DNA of 64,000 bases from Paralithodes platypus (GCA_032716605.1 CM064509.1:35013228-35077227), one strand, 5' to 3'. Positions 42,694-54,826 are shown, counted from the stretch's first letter. A program made the numbers and translations. Notes: generated by a model from the sequence alone, not told the origin.

Positions 42694-43642
42694 AATGGCA
42701 CTCGGCTTAAGAATGTAAACAGATAAACCGATTTGGGAGTAACAATATCGAGTAACCTAAAACCGAGTCAACAATGTTCAGAAGTTGTTAAGAAAGCAAA
42801 CAAAATAATTGGCTTTATAGGCAGGTCATTTGAGCATAAATCCAAAGAAGTTATCCTAAACCTTTACAATTCCTTAGTCCGCCCTCTTCTGGAATACTGC
42901 GTTCAATCCTGGTGCCCGTATTACCAAAAAGATATAGACAAGCTAGAACGAGTTCAACATAGTTACCAAAATGATACCTAGCCTAAAGAACAAACCATAC
43001 GAGGAACGTCTTAGAGAATTAAATCTATTTGCAGATTCCCAGCGCAGATTAAGAGGCGACTTAATTCAAGTGTTCAAAATCATCAAAGGCATCGACAATA
43101 TGAACTGTAGTAAGTACTTCACTATCGACCAATATAATTACACTCGGGGAAACGGTTGCAAAATTATTGGTAAATATTTTAACTCGCACGAATCTAGGAA
43201 TTTCTTCTTCAATCGAGTTGTCAACTTGTGGAATTGGCTTCCCCGGGAGGGACGTTATAGACTGCAGCACCGTTGATTCATTTAAATTTCGCCTAGACAA
43301 ATATCTCGCATCAAACCCGCGACTGACTGCGTTTGTAAATGAATAACTTTATTTTATTCCCCCCTCAGTTACTAACCCATCTGTCCCCTACTACCTTCCT
43401 AATCTTGCCACGGACATTAGTTCAAGGGCAGTAGTTCCCTTTCCAATGTTCCCTTACCCACTCTAAATCACTGTTTGGACACTTGATTCTCAGTGTTTTG
43501 GAGGACAAGCAGCCTAGAAGGGTCACTAGACCTGTTGTTGCTTGATTTCATTTGTACTCTCTCTCTCTCTTCCTGACCACCTCGTTTGGATCGTAAGGTC
43601 TGTGTGGCCAGTGTATCTATGTAAATATATGTAAATCTCTCT
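42690..43642 (+). mobile_element. CR1-like LINE, copy 2 (5'-truncated)
   Basis: Begins inside the thumb region (MNGTRLKNVNR, then a stop at the first base triplet after it) and runs through the C-terminus, a ~230-bp 3' UTR and the tail TTCCTGACCACCTCGTTTGG..ATGTAAATATATGTAAAT. Differences from the 35-kb copy are few. In the 3' UTR a (CT)n replaces ~80 bp just before the tail. Confidence 0.9.
42700..43345 (+). pseudogene. CR1-like ORF2 C-terminal part, copy 2
   Basis: The frames 42,733-42,981 and 42,971-43,276 together cover GVTISSNLKPSQQCSEVVKK through LVRPLLEYCVQSWCPYYQKD, MIPSLKNKPYEERLREL, RRLRGDLIQVFKIIKGID and FFFNRVVNLWNWLP. Frame shifts lie at about 42,955-42,965 (after LERVQ) and about 43,243-43,250 (after WLPR). 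Beyond the second shift the protein continues in another frame to a stop at about 43,343-43,345. An in-frame TAA also occurs at about 42,722. It is inactive. Confidence 0.88.
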
Positions 43643-43900
43643 CCATTACTCGCATTCCATTTTCCAGATTGCGAAGTTTTGAAGGGCAGCCTATTCTCTC
43701 TCTTTCGGCCCGTGATGGATTTCTTTCTCTCTCTCTCTCACTCACACTCTCTCTCGCTCAGTCTCTTATGTCCTCACCTCCTTTTCATCGGCGCGTCTCT
43801 GTTATGGAAATCGCAAACTTGGGTTCTCGCTTGACCCCGCCAGCCAGAGAAAAGGAGGGAAAAAATGGTCGAGGATAAAAAGGCGGAGGAGCGACGGAAA
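43643..43900. other. No recognised feature
   Basis: CT-rich patch at 43,725-43,765. The 69-residue ORF has no recognisable domain. Confidence 0.45.
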
Positions 43901-44485
43901 GTTATGGCGGAACCAATGCAAGAATAATGATGTTAGGGAGAGCTGGAAGCAAGATAATTAAGAAAACACGAACAGAAGTGAAAGTGAACGATAATTAATA
44001 AATGAGTAAATAATGTAATGTACAAAGATGGTATGCCAATTCAATAAAATGGAAGTTTAGGAGTAATCAGTGCAAGAATAATAATGTTAGGGAGAAATGG
44101 AAGCAAGATAATTAAGAACACGTGAACAGAAATTAACGGGAATGACGTAATTAATACACGATTAAATAATGTAATGTACAAAGATGGTACACAAATAAAA
44201 TGAAAGTTATGGAATAATCAATGTAAGACAAATGTTGCTAGAGAGAAATGGAAGCAGGATAATTTAACACGTCAGCAGAAATAAAAGATAATGACATAAT
44301 TAATACATACGTAATTAATGACATAATTAATACATACGTAATTAATGTAATGTAAAAAGAGGGTATACAATTAATATAAAGTATGGCCGAATCAATGCAA
44401 GAATAATAATTATGTTAAAGATAAATGGAATCAGGGATATTACGAAAACGTGAAAAATAAATAGCAAAGCAATTATCGGAAAGTT
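43901..44485. repeat. ~150-bp tandem repeat, about 4 decaying copies
   Basis: The sequence ATGCAAGAATAATGATGTTA, GGAAGCAAGATAATTAAGAA and AATGTAATGTACAAAGATGG recurs in the same order starting near 43,915, 44,070, 44,218 and 44,393. It contains a smaller direct repeat GACATAATTAATACATACGT at about 44,293-44,340. Confidence 0.8.
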
Positions 44486-44488
44486 GTT

Positions 44489-44875
44489 CAATAAGGGGGT
44501 CACCGGTTTTTTCATCTTTCTCTCCTTTTCTCTCTTTCCTTGGCTTGTATCCATTTGGCCCCATTCAGCCAACTGTTCTAAGACGTTTATCCCCATCCAG
44601 GTGTCGATTTCTTCCTGGCGAGCGATAGCGAGCCAGCATTGTCTGGAGAAATCCGGCTTCGCCGGAGAAATTTTTCTATCAAAACATGTACAAATTTAGC
44701 TTGCTGTCAAAATACAAATATATATATATATGCTGGCTCGCTACCGCTCGCCAGGAAAATATTGACACCTGGATGTGGGTAAACGTCTTAAAACAGTAGG
44801 CTGAATTGGGCCGAATGGATACAAGCCAAAGAGAGAGGGAGAGAAAGAGAAAAAAAGCGAGGTGGGCTCCCTTAA
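44489..44875 (+). mobile_element. Family B foldback element, copy B4
   Basis: CAATAAGGGGGTCACCGG to GAGGTGGGCTCCCTTAA. Both arms carry the core. The spacer has CCGGCTTCGCCGG, and TTTTTCTATC with its partner slightly changed. The central (TA)n is expanded (ATATATATATAT). Confidence 0.85.
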
Positions 44876-45023
44876 AGGGGGTGTGTTGCTATGGAATAAC
44901 AGGGATGTATGGACAGAATGGAAGGAAGATAATTAGATAAACACGGGACAATGAGAGAGAAGGTAAAGGAGAATCAGTGACAGAATAATTATAGGGATAC
45001 AGGTAATGCAAGACAAGAGGCGA

Positions 45024-45138
45024 TTATACACCTGGATGGGGGTAAACGTCTAAACACAGTAGGCTGAATGGGGCCGAATGGATACAAGCCAAAGAGAGAG
45101 GGAGAGAAAGAGAAAAAAAGCGAGGTGGGTTCCCTTAA
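45024..45138 (+). mobile_element. Family B right-half fragment, B5
   Basis: From TACACCTGGATGGGGGTAAA to GGTGGGTTCCCTTAA, which is only the outer right arm of B. It lies 148 bp after B4 and in the same orientation. Confidence 0.8.
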
Positions 45139-45298
45139 GAGCTAACGACCATACCGCCCTCTGTAGGAAAGTCATTTATTATTTTTCCGGCTACTTACTC
45201 TCAAATTATATAAAGATTAGGAATGACTTTTCGACTCATTATGTAAATTTTGTAATTAATGTATTTGTATTTTTATTATTATTATTTTTATTTTTATT

Positions 45299-45351
<53 letters not shown>

Positions 45352-45420
45352 TTATTTGTATTTGTATTATTATTAAACATGTTATTATTATTGTTAACGT
45401 AGTTTTAGTAGCTAAATTAA
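45139..45420. repeat. AT-rich DNA with (TTA)n / (TTTA)n
   Basis: (ATT)n at 45,300-45,358 with TTTTTATTTTTATTT on the left. Confidence 0.85.
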
Positions 45421-45955
45421 TTCCCGCCAGATAGAGGTACAACGTCGTATTTTCTCAGACTGTTGTATTATACAAATACTATAATATAGCAATACCGGTA
45501 CGAAGATACTTTAGATAAGATTTTACATTAACCAATTACGTTTGAATACAATGTAGGATTAAATGATGTGAATATTCTTTTTAAGGAACTAAAATGTTTG
45601 TAGGAAATATTCTAAAGCTTCCTTTTACTGAAATGTGAAAGAACAACTCTTAGTTAAGTTATTTTACGATAAGTTGTATATATAAAACTGAGAATGATTA
45701 CCGAAGTCAAAAAGGGTTATAAACATTAACGAAACTACAATAATGCAAGGTACTAAAAATCAACAAACCACAACATGAAAGTCGTATCAATGAAGCGGTA
45801 GCAAAACCTTTATCCACGGTGTGCAAAGAGCAGTATAATCCAGAGACCAATATCATTGAACGTATCGGCACTGGATTTTCATAGGGAAACTATTTGGGCA
45901 ACATTATAGCCACAGCCGAATATTACTATAGTGTACGCTCTCTCCAATATCACCA
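45421..45955. other. No recognised feature
   Basis: Unique AT-rich sequence with no gene, RNA or element landmark. Confidence 0.5.
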
Positions 45956-45956
45956 C

Positions 45957-46189
45957 CCTCCGTTTTCTCCACTATTTCCGACTGTTGTTTCCGTTTTCTC
46001 CACTATTTCCGACTGTTGTTTCCGTTTTCTCCACTATTTCCGACTTTTGTTTCCGTTTTCTCCACTATTTCCGACTCTTGTTTCCGTTTTCTCCACTATT
46101 TCCGACTCTTGTTTCCGTTTTCTCCACTATTTCCGACTGTTGTTTCCGTTTTCTCCACTATTTCCGACTGTTGTTTCCGTTTTCTCCCA
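45957..46189. repeat. 31-bp minisatellite, ~7.4 copies
   Basis: Unit CCGTTTTCTCCACTATTTCC followed by GACTGTTGTTT, with G/T and G/C variants in the last part. 31 is not a multiple of three and all frames are open, so the RFLHYFRLLFPFSP-type ORFs are artefacts. Confidence 0.95.
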
Positions 46190-46274
46190 CCATTATCATC
46201 AACTCCACCTTCACCATCGTCACCAGTTACATATTTTCCACCACCATCATCATCATCACTGCTGAAGTTCATGA

Positions 46275-46378
46275 AAATAGAAGCCTGTTACTTGCTGGAG
46301 GCCCTTTTTAAACTGAATAAAATCGTGTAATAGTAGCCAGAATAAAAAGAGGACGATACTGATACAGAAAGGCTAACT
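46275..46378 (+). mobile_element. Family E right-half fragment, E7
   Basis: GAAGCCTGTTACTTGCTGG, AGGCCCTTTTTAAACTGAAT and AAAATCGTGTAATAGTAGCC match E3 at 16,180-16,246 almost base for base, then GGACGATACTGATACAG closes it. Confidence 0.75.
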
Positions 46379-46447
46379 AATCCTGATGGTTGGTAGGCTA
46401 CAAACTCCTATACAAAAAAAAAAAAAAAAAAAAACTTCACCATCAGT

Positions 46448-46665
46448 CTAAAGCCGTTGTCACACGAGCACTTTTTCCGTCAATTTTCCATGAGCAAGTT
46501 TGTTCTCGTATTATTTCAGGACTTTTTCACACTGGTTTCGGCAACTAAACTGAAGGTATATTATGTTAGGCGGATGAATTATGATAAAGTGTAATTTTTG
46601 AAGCTTCCAGTCCATAATTGCCCGAAAATATTGCTCGATATAGGGTTCGTGTGACACCAGCTTAA
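46448..46665 (+). mobile_element. Family C MITE, copy C2
   Basis: CTAAAGCCGTTGTCACACGA to TTCGTGTGACACCAGCTTAA, same orientation and nearly the same length as C1. The interior GAAGCTTCCAGTCCATAATT matches C1's GAAGATGCCAGACTACAATT. Confidence 0.85.
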
Positions 46666-46679
46666 CACCCTCCGTAATC

Positions 46680-47215
46680 TCCACCATATTGCTATTGCCA
46701 CCATCACCTTCTCTCATTTTCACCACCACCAATATGACCATCACCTTTCTTTTGTCCACCATCATTTACACTACTTATTATATCCTAGCACACCTACCCA
46801 CCAATGTCATCTCCAATGGCTCCTTTATTATCTCCATCTACACCACCACTCAACCTTGGTATGTATGGTTTTCGGCTAAATATACTAATTTCACTTTCCT
46901 TCACCTTAAGTATTCCCGCCATTATCATCATCTCCTCACTACAACCACCACTAATAATGCCACCTTAATCAGTAGGATCCCACCCCCCCACCATAATCAG
47001 TACCATTACCCCCCCCCCCCCCCTCCCCACCACCACCACCACCATTATCACCCCAACTATCCACAGCACCATCACAACCATTATTATCACCCCCCCCATC
47101 GCTGCCACCATCACCCCCATCACCACCACCACTCCCACCACCACTATTATCACCACCACCACCACCACCACCAACCCCACCACCTCCACCACCAGCATTA
47201 TCGCCACCCTACTGT
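46680..47215. repeat. CCA-rich degenerate minisatellite
   Basis: CACCACCATTATCACC-type phrases with C11 runs. The 205-residue ORF (histidine/proline/tyrosine) is low complexity. Confidence 0.85.
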
Positions 47216-47717
47216 TATCACTGGACACTACTCTGTTTTACGCTCCGATGCTGCTGACCATAGGGAGTTTTGGGGTTCACTGAATTTGGCCAGTACTGTA
47301 TGCTGACCTCTAGTGTACATTCACCTGTGTGGAAGGCTTGAATATACTGTATGTTCGCTAGTACTATGTGTGCACCTGTATTGTATGTTCACCAGTATTG
47401 TATATCAGGAGGACTACATATTCGCCAATATTGTGTGTTCAACAGTACTGTATGTAAATAAGTAAAATAAGCGTTGGTTTATTGTTCACTTGCAAAAATG
47501 AAGCTTAGATATTGCTGATACGAATTATTGATCAAAACATACTTGGTACCGAGACATCACTTATTAGCGCGACTGTACATTTACCGGTAGTGTGTGTTAA
47601 CCAGTACTGACAGTCCAGCAGTACTGTACTCTATGTTCATTGGATATTTACCTTCACCAGGGGCCGGATACACAAAGCTCACCTTATCTTAATTAACCCG
47701 TACTTTTAGTACAACTC
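47216..47717. other. Degenerate TGTATGTTCACCAGTAT repeats, no gene
   Basis: GTACTGTATG, GTATTGTATGTTCACCAGTA and TTCGCCAATATTGTGTGTTC suggest a decayed ~20-25-bp array at 47,290-47,460. The rest is unique. Confidence 0.6.
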
Positions 47718-48080
47718 TTAAGGGAGCCCACCTCGCTTGTTTTCTCTTTCTCTCCCCCTCTCCATGGTTTGTATCCATTCAGCGTACTGTTTTAAGATGT
47801 TTACCCACATCCAGGTGTCAATATTTTCCTGGCGAGCGGTAGCGAGCCAGCATATACAGTATATATATTTTTGTTTTGACAACAAGCTAAATTTGTACAT
47901 TGTTCGATACAAAAATGTCTCCGGCGAAGCCGGATTTCGCTATCGCTCGCCAGGAAGATATCGACCCCTGGATGGGGATAAACGTCTTAACACAGTTGGC
48001 TGAATGGGGCCGAATAGATACAAGCCAGGGAAAGAGAGAAAAGGAGAGACAGATAAAAAAAAGCCGGTGACCCCCCTTAA
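47718..48080 (-). mobile_element. Family B foldback element, copy B6
   Basis: TTAAGGGAGCCCACCTCGC to CCGGTGACCCCCCTTAA. The left core copy is GGCGAGCGGTAGCGAGCC. The right core copy is reduced to CGCTATCGCTCGCC by a ~20-bp deletion. Confidence 0.85.
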
Positions 48081-48760
48081 CGTTGGAAAGGAAACTAAGA
48101 GCACACAGTCTTTATTTATACATACGTTTTCTAAGGATATGAACAACAGACGGGAATAGTGAAAGTAGTGAAATTTTGCATATAGCCTATACTGTATATG
48201 TGAACTCGTATACTCAATAAACCATATTATACAGTAATGTATTCAATTACTTCATTCACAATTGCTGACACTCTTAGCAACCAACCACAGAATAACTACA
48301 ATTACCATCAGCAAAACCATTCTATTAACCAAAGCCCCAACAACTGACACAACTACCATAACTGAACCACAACCATCCCAGCTACTACTACCACTACAAA
48401 GGAATACAAAGGACTTACAAACTGAAACAGACCTATTGGTCCTTACGGGGCAATTTGGATATATACACTGCTAAGCTACTAACTACTAGGTTAAAAAATA
48501 AAAATAAATTGATAGTAAAGCAGAAGGCTCCTCCCCACCCACCACTCACTCCCAGCTAAGGAAAAATATACCAAACCGTCTGGAAAAACTGAGATGGAAT
48601 TTCGGATAGGATAAGACGAAAGGAGATAAACTAGCAGTCTACGCTCATGCTACATCTAAAATCTAAGGGAAAACATCGGTCATGAGTAAAGTGGTATGCA
48701 GAAATCATATATATATATTACAACCTGTGGTATTTCTTCATTACGACTGGGAGTTATTCT
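48081..48760. other. No recognised gene
   Basis: AT-rich. ACAACTACCATAACTGAACC-type phrases at 48,290-48,410 are loosely repetitive. Confidence 0.5.
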
Positions 48761-48761
48761 G

Positions 48762-49150
48762 AAAAAAAAAAAAAAAAAATTAATTGAGTTAGTGGCCAAG
48801 TATTTATCAAGACGGCTCTTGAAAGTCTTAACTGTATCGCAGTTCACAATGTTTGAAGGTAGTCTGTTCCAAATGTTCACAACACGATTGAATAAGAAGC
48901 GTTTTGCTTCAATAGAATGAAATAGCTTTCCTATAATCTTACAACCATTGTTTCTAGTGAAGTTTGATTGGCCGATTGTGAAGTAATCACTTACATTTAG
49001 GTTGCTGAATCCCTTAAACATCTTGAAAACCTCTATTATATCATCTCTCAATCTGCGTTTGGTTAGTCTTAACAAATTTACTTCCTTTAGCTCCTCGTAT
49101 GATTTGTTTCGCAATCTAGGTATCATTTTTGTGACTGCGTTGCGGAAGTG
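48762..49150 (-). pseudogene. Diverged CR1-like LINE C-terminal fragment with poly(A)
   Basis: The minus strand reads TKMIPRLRNKSYEELKEVNL, LTKRRLRDDIIEVFKMFKG, NNGCKIIGKLFHSIEAKRF and FNRVVNIWNRLPSNIV, then RLDKYLAT near the end. These align position for position with the 35-kb LINE at roughly half identity, so this is a different subfamily. A poly(A) tract (T17-18 region at 48,762-48,779 on the plus strand is A-rich on the coding side) follows the last residues. The open frame's front part (to 49,318) is GA-rich low complexity. Confidence 0.8.
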
Positions 49151-49275
49151 GAGGAGGAAGAGAGAGGAGGCGGAAGAAGAGGAAGAGAAGAGGAAAGGGA
49201 GGAGGAAAAGGAAGAATGGAAGGGAAGGGAGAAGGAGGAAGAAAAGAAGGAAAGGAGGGGGAGACAATAGGAGAA
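49151..49275. repeat. Purine tract (GGAAGAGGAAG)
   Basis: A ~120-bp G/A-only stretch lies between the LINE fragment and the LINE tail below. Confidence 0.85.
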
Positions 49276-49289
49276 ACATAGATCGTGAA

Positions 49290-49362
49290 AGGAGATTTAC
49301 ATAATATACACTGGCCACACAGATATTTCGATCCCAGCGAGATGGCCAGGACTTAATCCTAA
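49290..49362 (-). mobile_element. Orphan CR1-like LINE 3' tail (4)
   Basis: TTTACATAATATACACTGGC, CACACAGATATTTCGATCCC and AGCGAGATGGCCAGGACTTA match the minus-strand tail at 35,172-35,240. Confidence 0.75.
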
Positions 49363-50500
49363 AGTAGAGCTAGTAACACTGAGAATATGGAAAAGTGAAA
49401 GGAAAGGATAGCAAAGATTAAGGGTCTCTCCCACCCTCCGACCCCTTCGGTAATTTGGCGTACATGGTATCAGTTGCAAGTGAATATCCTTGTCGGGGCT
49501 GGGAGATCGCTTAAATAAATGTATAGAATAGTTAGGAATGGAGAGAATCGGAGAGAGAAGAATGATAGAGTGAGAGGGATGAGAGTGGGAAGTTGGGAGG
49601 GGGGAGGGTGGGGAGGAGCCAAGGAAGATGGGGAGAGGTACTCCTTTGTAAGGATACGTGTGTCCCCATGCCTAGTTACCAGATGCATGATAACCTGCGC
49701 TTGCCTTAAAACCTATCAATAACATTCACAATCATTCAATTCAGGTAAAAATACTTATGATTTTGCGTTAACAAGTGTATTCCCTCTCCGTAATCAAGCT
49801 GCAGACAAGGTATTTCCCGTCTATAAAGTACAATATTAATTAGTTAAGGAAGGTTGGGTGTTGAGGCTAATGTGACGCTTAGGACCACATGATGCACTAC
49901 GGGTCATAACACGTGTTTTATGTATTGATATTGGCTTCTGTAGGCATGGTGGTCTGGCTTGGTGGTATCACGGCACGATCTTGACATTAGCACGGTCATT
50001 CACGCTCTTTTAAAATATTAGTTACTGCTCGATTGATGCCCATATTGGTGTTATTAGCGGCGTTTTGTGTATTAGAGGACTTGGTGAGAGAAATATACGT
50101 TTGTGGTGTGTGGTGTTTAAAGCCGTTATGTGGAAATTAGCAAGAGGGTTGAGTAATAAATCTTAACGTATTATTGACCTTCGGCTTCTCATCTAGCCTC
50201 CACACTCTCCCTCTCCTTTCCTTTCTCGCCGCCGGGATGAAAGGACGCGTTGAGTTTTTATGCGTTGTGTTCGTATACTTTGCGTGCGCGAGTGCTTCTA
50301 CTGTCGCTGAAATACGGACGGACGGACGGAGCAGCAGTGGCATTTAAGGTTGGTTGCATTAGCGTTTTATTGAAGGATATTACCCGAGGATTTTAGACAC
50401 GTGAGCCAGTCCCCGAAATGATCCTCCTGCCACACGCCATGACGCATATGTTTTATCACCACTCACAGGGGTTTCATTATTATTGAAGTTATTATGACTT
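49363..50500. other. Unique-looking DNA, no recognised gene
   Basis: The longest stretch here without a repeat family. I looked for tRNA boxes, exon-like frames and element ends and found none. ORFs are under 75 residues. Confidence 0.5.
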
Positions 50501-50820
50501 TGTACAGTGGATTTTGTTTAAAGATACACTACCATACACAACACACCATTCCCATCGCCTCTGCCACAAACACTACCAACCAACCAACCAAAGTAACCCA
50601 GCCTACCATCACCACTACTATCATATTTACCAACCAATCAACCCACCAACCAAACTATAACCTACCATCACGACTGCTGCCAAGACCACCACCCAACCAA
50701 GCTAGCCAACCAAACAATCGACCAATTTAACCCAACTTATCATCACCACTACTATCATCAATACTTTACTACCACCACAACCAAGAGTATCAACCAATCC
50801 ACCAAACTAACCCAATTTAA
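50501..50820. repeat. CCAACCAACC-rich transition to the ACC array
   Basis: ACCAACCAACCAA, ACCATCACCACTACTATCAT and AACCCAACTTATCATC recur loosely. Confidence 0.6.
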
Positions 50821-51725
50821 CTACCCCACTATCACCACCGCTACCATCACCACTCCTAACACCATTACCACCACTGCCACCACCACTAACACCACAAACA
50901 CCAACACCACCACTCTAACACCATTACCACCACCGCCACTAACACCACAACCACTACTAACACCAACACCACCACTCCTAACACCATTACCACCACCAAC
51001 ACTAACACCACAACCACTACTAACACCAACACCACAACTCCTAACACCAACACCACCACTCCTAACACCATTACCACCACCGCCACAACACCACAACCGC
51101 CACTCCTAACACCAACACCACCACTCCTAACACCATTACCGCCACCGCCACTAACACCACAACCATCACAAATACCAACCAATCAACCAAAGTATCCCAA
51201 CCAACAACTGTCACCAACACCACTCCTAACACCAATACCACCACAATCACAAACACTTCAACCACCACTATCACTACAACCACCACTCTTAACACCATTA
51301 CCACAACCACCACTAACACCACAACCATCACAAATACCAACCAACCAACCAAATTATCCCAGCCAACCGCTATCACCAACACCACTCCTAACACCACAAC
51401 CACCACTAACACCACCATCATAAACACTTCAACCACCAATATCACTACAACCACCACTCCTAACACCATTACCACAACCACCACTAACACCTCAACTACC
51501 ACCAACACCACAATTCCTAACGCCATTACCACTACCACCAACACCACAACCACTACTAACACCACAACTACTACTAACACCACAACTACTACTAACACCA
51601 CAACCACCACTACCAGCATCATTACCACCACCGCCACAACCACCACTAACACCTCAACCACAACTAACAACACCACAACCAACAAAAACAGAGGTAGCGA
51701 CAAGCCTCCGACCGACCGATGTACC
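50821..51725. repeat. ACC/AAC minisatellite (CACCACTCCTAACACCATTA)
   Basis: About 900 bp of CACCACTCCTAACACCATTA-type modules with ACAACCACTACTAACACC. Longer higher-order units include AACCAATCAACCAAAGTATC (51,178) and AACCAACCAACCAAATTATC (51,338), ~160 bp apart. The valine-rich minus-strand ORF (233 residues) is an artefact. Confidence 0.85.
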
Positions 51726-51777
51726 TGTCCTGCCTCATTATTCACCCGGCTCACTAATTTACCTGTATTCACTCCAC

Positions 51778-54235
51778 CTTTGTTTATTCATCTTTATTCA
51801 TTGTATCCTTTATTATTTACCTGTATTCACTTCTCCCTTTATTTGTTCACCATTATTCACTCTTGCCTTTTTATATTCATCTTTATTCACTCCACTCTTT
51901 ATTTATTCATCTTTATTCATTGTAGCCTTTATTATTCATCTTTATTCACTCCACTCTTTATTTATTCATCTTTATTCACTCCATCCTTTATTTATTCATC
52001 TTTATTCATTGTTTCCTTTATTATTCATCTTTCTTCACTCCACCTTTATTTATTTATCTTTCTTCACTCCATCCTTTATTTATTCATCTTTATTCATCTT
52101 TATTCATTGTATCCTTTATTTATTCATCTTTTTTCTCCACCCTTTATTTATTCAGCTTTATTTACTCCATCCAGTATTATTCAGCTTTATTCACTCCACC
52201 TTTGTTAATTCATCTGAATTCATTGTAACCTTTATTAGTCACCTTTATTCACTTCTACCTTTATTTGGTCACCATTATTCACTCCTGCCGTTATATATTA
52301 TTCTTTATTTCACTCCACCTTTATTTATTCATTGTTACCTTTATTATTCACCCTCTATTTATTCATCTTTATTCTTCATCCTTTATTTATTCAGCTTTAT
52401 TTACTCTATCCTTTATTCATTCAGCTATATTCTCTCCACCTCTATTTATTCAGCTTTCCTATATTGATTCACCTTTATTCAGTTCGCCCTTTGTGTACTC
52501 ACCTTTATTCACTTCACCCTATATTTATTCACCTTTATTCGCTACCGGTACCCTCTTTATTTGTTCACCTTTATTTACTCCATCCTTTCTTTATTCAGCT
52601 GTATTCACTCTACAATTAATGTATTCACCGTTATCCACGTCACCCTTTATTTATTCATCTTTATTTGTTCCACACTTGATTTATTCATCTTTTCACTCCA
52701 CCCTTTATTTATTCATCTGTATTAATTCTACCCTTTATTTGTTCATCTTTATTCACTCTACCCTTTATTTATTCATCTTTATTCATTCTACCCTTTTTAT
52801 GTATCTTTATTCACTCCACCCTTTTTAATTAATCTTTTCACTCCACCCTTTATTTGTTCATCTTTATTCATTCCATCCTTTATTTATTAATCTTTTCACT
52901 CCACTCTTTATTTATTCATCTTTATTCACTCTACCCTTTATTTGTTCATCTTTATTCACTCTATCCTTTATTTATTCATCTTTATTCATTCCACCCTTTA
53001 TTATTCATCTGTATTCATTCTACCCTTTGTATGTATCTTTTTAATTAATCTTTTCACTCCACCCTTTATTATTCATCTTTATTCACTCCACCCTATATGT
53101 ATTCATCTTTATTCATTCCATCCTTTATTTATTCATCTTTATTCACTCCACTCTATATTTATTCAGCTGTATTCACTCCACTCTATATTTATTCAGCTTT
53201 ATTTATTCCACCCTTTATTTATTCATCTATATTCACTCCACCTTTTACTTATTTACCTTTATAGGCTCTCCGCTAATTTCATGTATTCGCTCTCCACATA
53301 TTTATTCTCCTTTATTCCCTCCATCCTTTATTTATTCAGCTGTATTCACTCCCTCCGATATTTATTCACCTTTATTCACTCTAATCTCTATTTATTCACC
53401 TTTATTCACTCTAACCTCTATTTATTCACCTGTATTCACTATAACCTCTATTTATTCACCTGTATTCACTATAACCTCTATTTATTCACTCTAACCTCTA
53501 TTTATTCACCTTTATTCACTCTAACCTCTATTTATTCACCTGTATTCACTCTAACCTCTATTTATTCACCTGTATTCACTCTAACCTCTATTTATTCACC
53601 TGTATTCACTCTAATCTCTATTTATTCACCTTTATTCATGTTAACCTCTATTTATTCACTCTAACCTCTATTAATTCACATTTATTCACTCAAACCTCTA
53701 TTTATTCACCTGTATTCACTCTAACCTCTATTTATTTCACCTTTATTCACTCTAACTTCTATTTATTCACTTTTATTCACTCTAACTTCTATTTATTCAC
53801 CTTTATTCACTCTAACCTCTATTTATTCACCTTTATTCACTCTAACCTCTATTAATTCACCTTTATTCACTCTAACCTCTATTCATTCACCTTTATTCAC
53901 TCTAACCTCTATTCATTCACCTTTATTCACTCTAACCTCTATTTATTCACCTTTATTCGCACTCCACTTATATATTTAGCTTTATGCATGTTCCCTTTAT
54001 ATAGTATAATATTGTTTATTCACTTTTATTCACTCTCCTCTTATTTATTCAGCTTTATCTCTATTTATTCACTTCTATTTGCTCCCCCTTTCGTATTCAG
54101 CTTTATACATGTTCCCTTTATATATTCAGCCTTATTCATTTACGACTAATTCACCTTTATTTACTCCATCCTTTATTTATTCACCTTTATTCGCTCTCCA
54201 CTTATATTTTCTGTTTTATACGTGTTCGATATATT
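51778..54235. repeat. 30-bp satellite-like array, ~2.4 kb
   Basis: The unit is TTTATTTATTCATCTTTATT then CACTCCACCC, with local variants. A purer block lies at 53,360-53,960, with unit CACCTTTATTCACTCTAACC then TCTATTTATT. Because 30 is a multiple of three, some frames stay open for 140-240 residues (FIHSTLYLFIFIHS-like). All three frames show it, so no gene is called. Confidence 0.92.
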
Positions 54236-54440
54236 TTTCATTGTGGGCTTGCTAATTTATTCAGATTAAAATATATTCGATTTATACATTCAGCATTATT
54301 TATTGCGGTATTACTAATATATTCTGTCGTATACATGTTCGCTTTATATATCCAGTCTTATTGATTGTGGGCTTACTAATTTATTCACTGTTAAAAAGTG
54401 TCCCTATATACAGTATACATCCTTATTCATTGTGGTCTTA

Positions 54441-54826
54441 TTAAGGGAGCCCACCTCGCTTGTTCTCTGTTTCTCTCCCTCTCTCTTTGGCTTGTATCCA
54501 TTCGGCCCCATTCAGCCTACTGTTTTAAGACGTTTACCCCCATCCAGGTGTCAACATTTTCCTGGCGAGCGGTAGCGAGCCAGCATATATATATATATTT
54601 GTTTTGACAGCAAGCTAAATTTGTACATTTTCGATAGAAAAAATTCTCCGGCGAAGCCGGATTTCTCCATACAATGCTGGCTTGCTATCGCTCGCCAGGA
54701 AGAAATCGACACCTGGATGGGAATAAACGTCTTAAAACAGTGGGTTGAATGGGGCCGAATGGATACAAGCCAGGGAAAGAGAGAAAAGGAGAGAAAGATA
54801 AAGAAAAGCCGGTGACCCTCCCTTAA
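54441..54826 (-). mobile_element. Family B foldback element, copy B7
   Basis: TTAAGGGAGCCCACCTCGC to GGTGACCCTCCCTTAA, 386 bp, with both cores (GGCGAGCGGTAGCGAGCC; GGCTTGCTATCGCTCGCC). It sits at the fading right edge of the 30-bp array. Confidence 0.88.

Noticed and set aside
49363..50500. Host gene promoter or exon in the least repetitive stretch
   Set aside because: No frame above 75 residues, no CpG-rich block and no convincing splice-flanked frame. Sequence alone does not support a call.
51071..53664. Frames of 140-240 residues in the ACC and 30-bp arrays
   Set aside because: The period is a multiple of three with no stop in the unit. Several frames are open together and no motif is recognisable.
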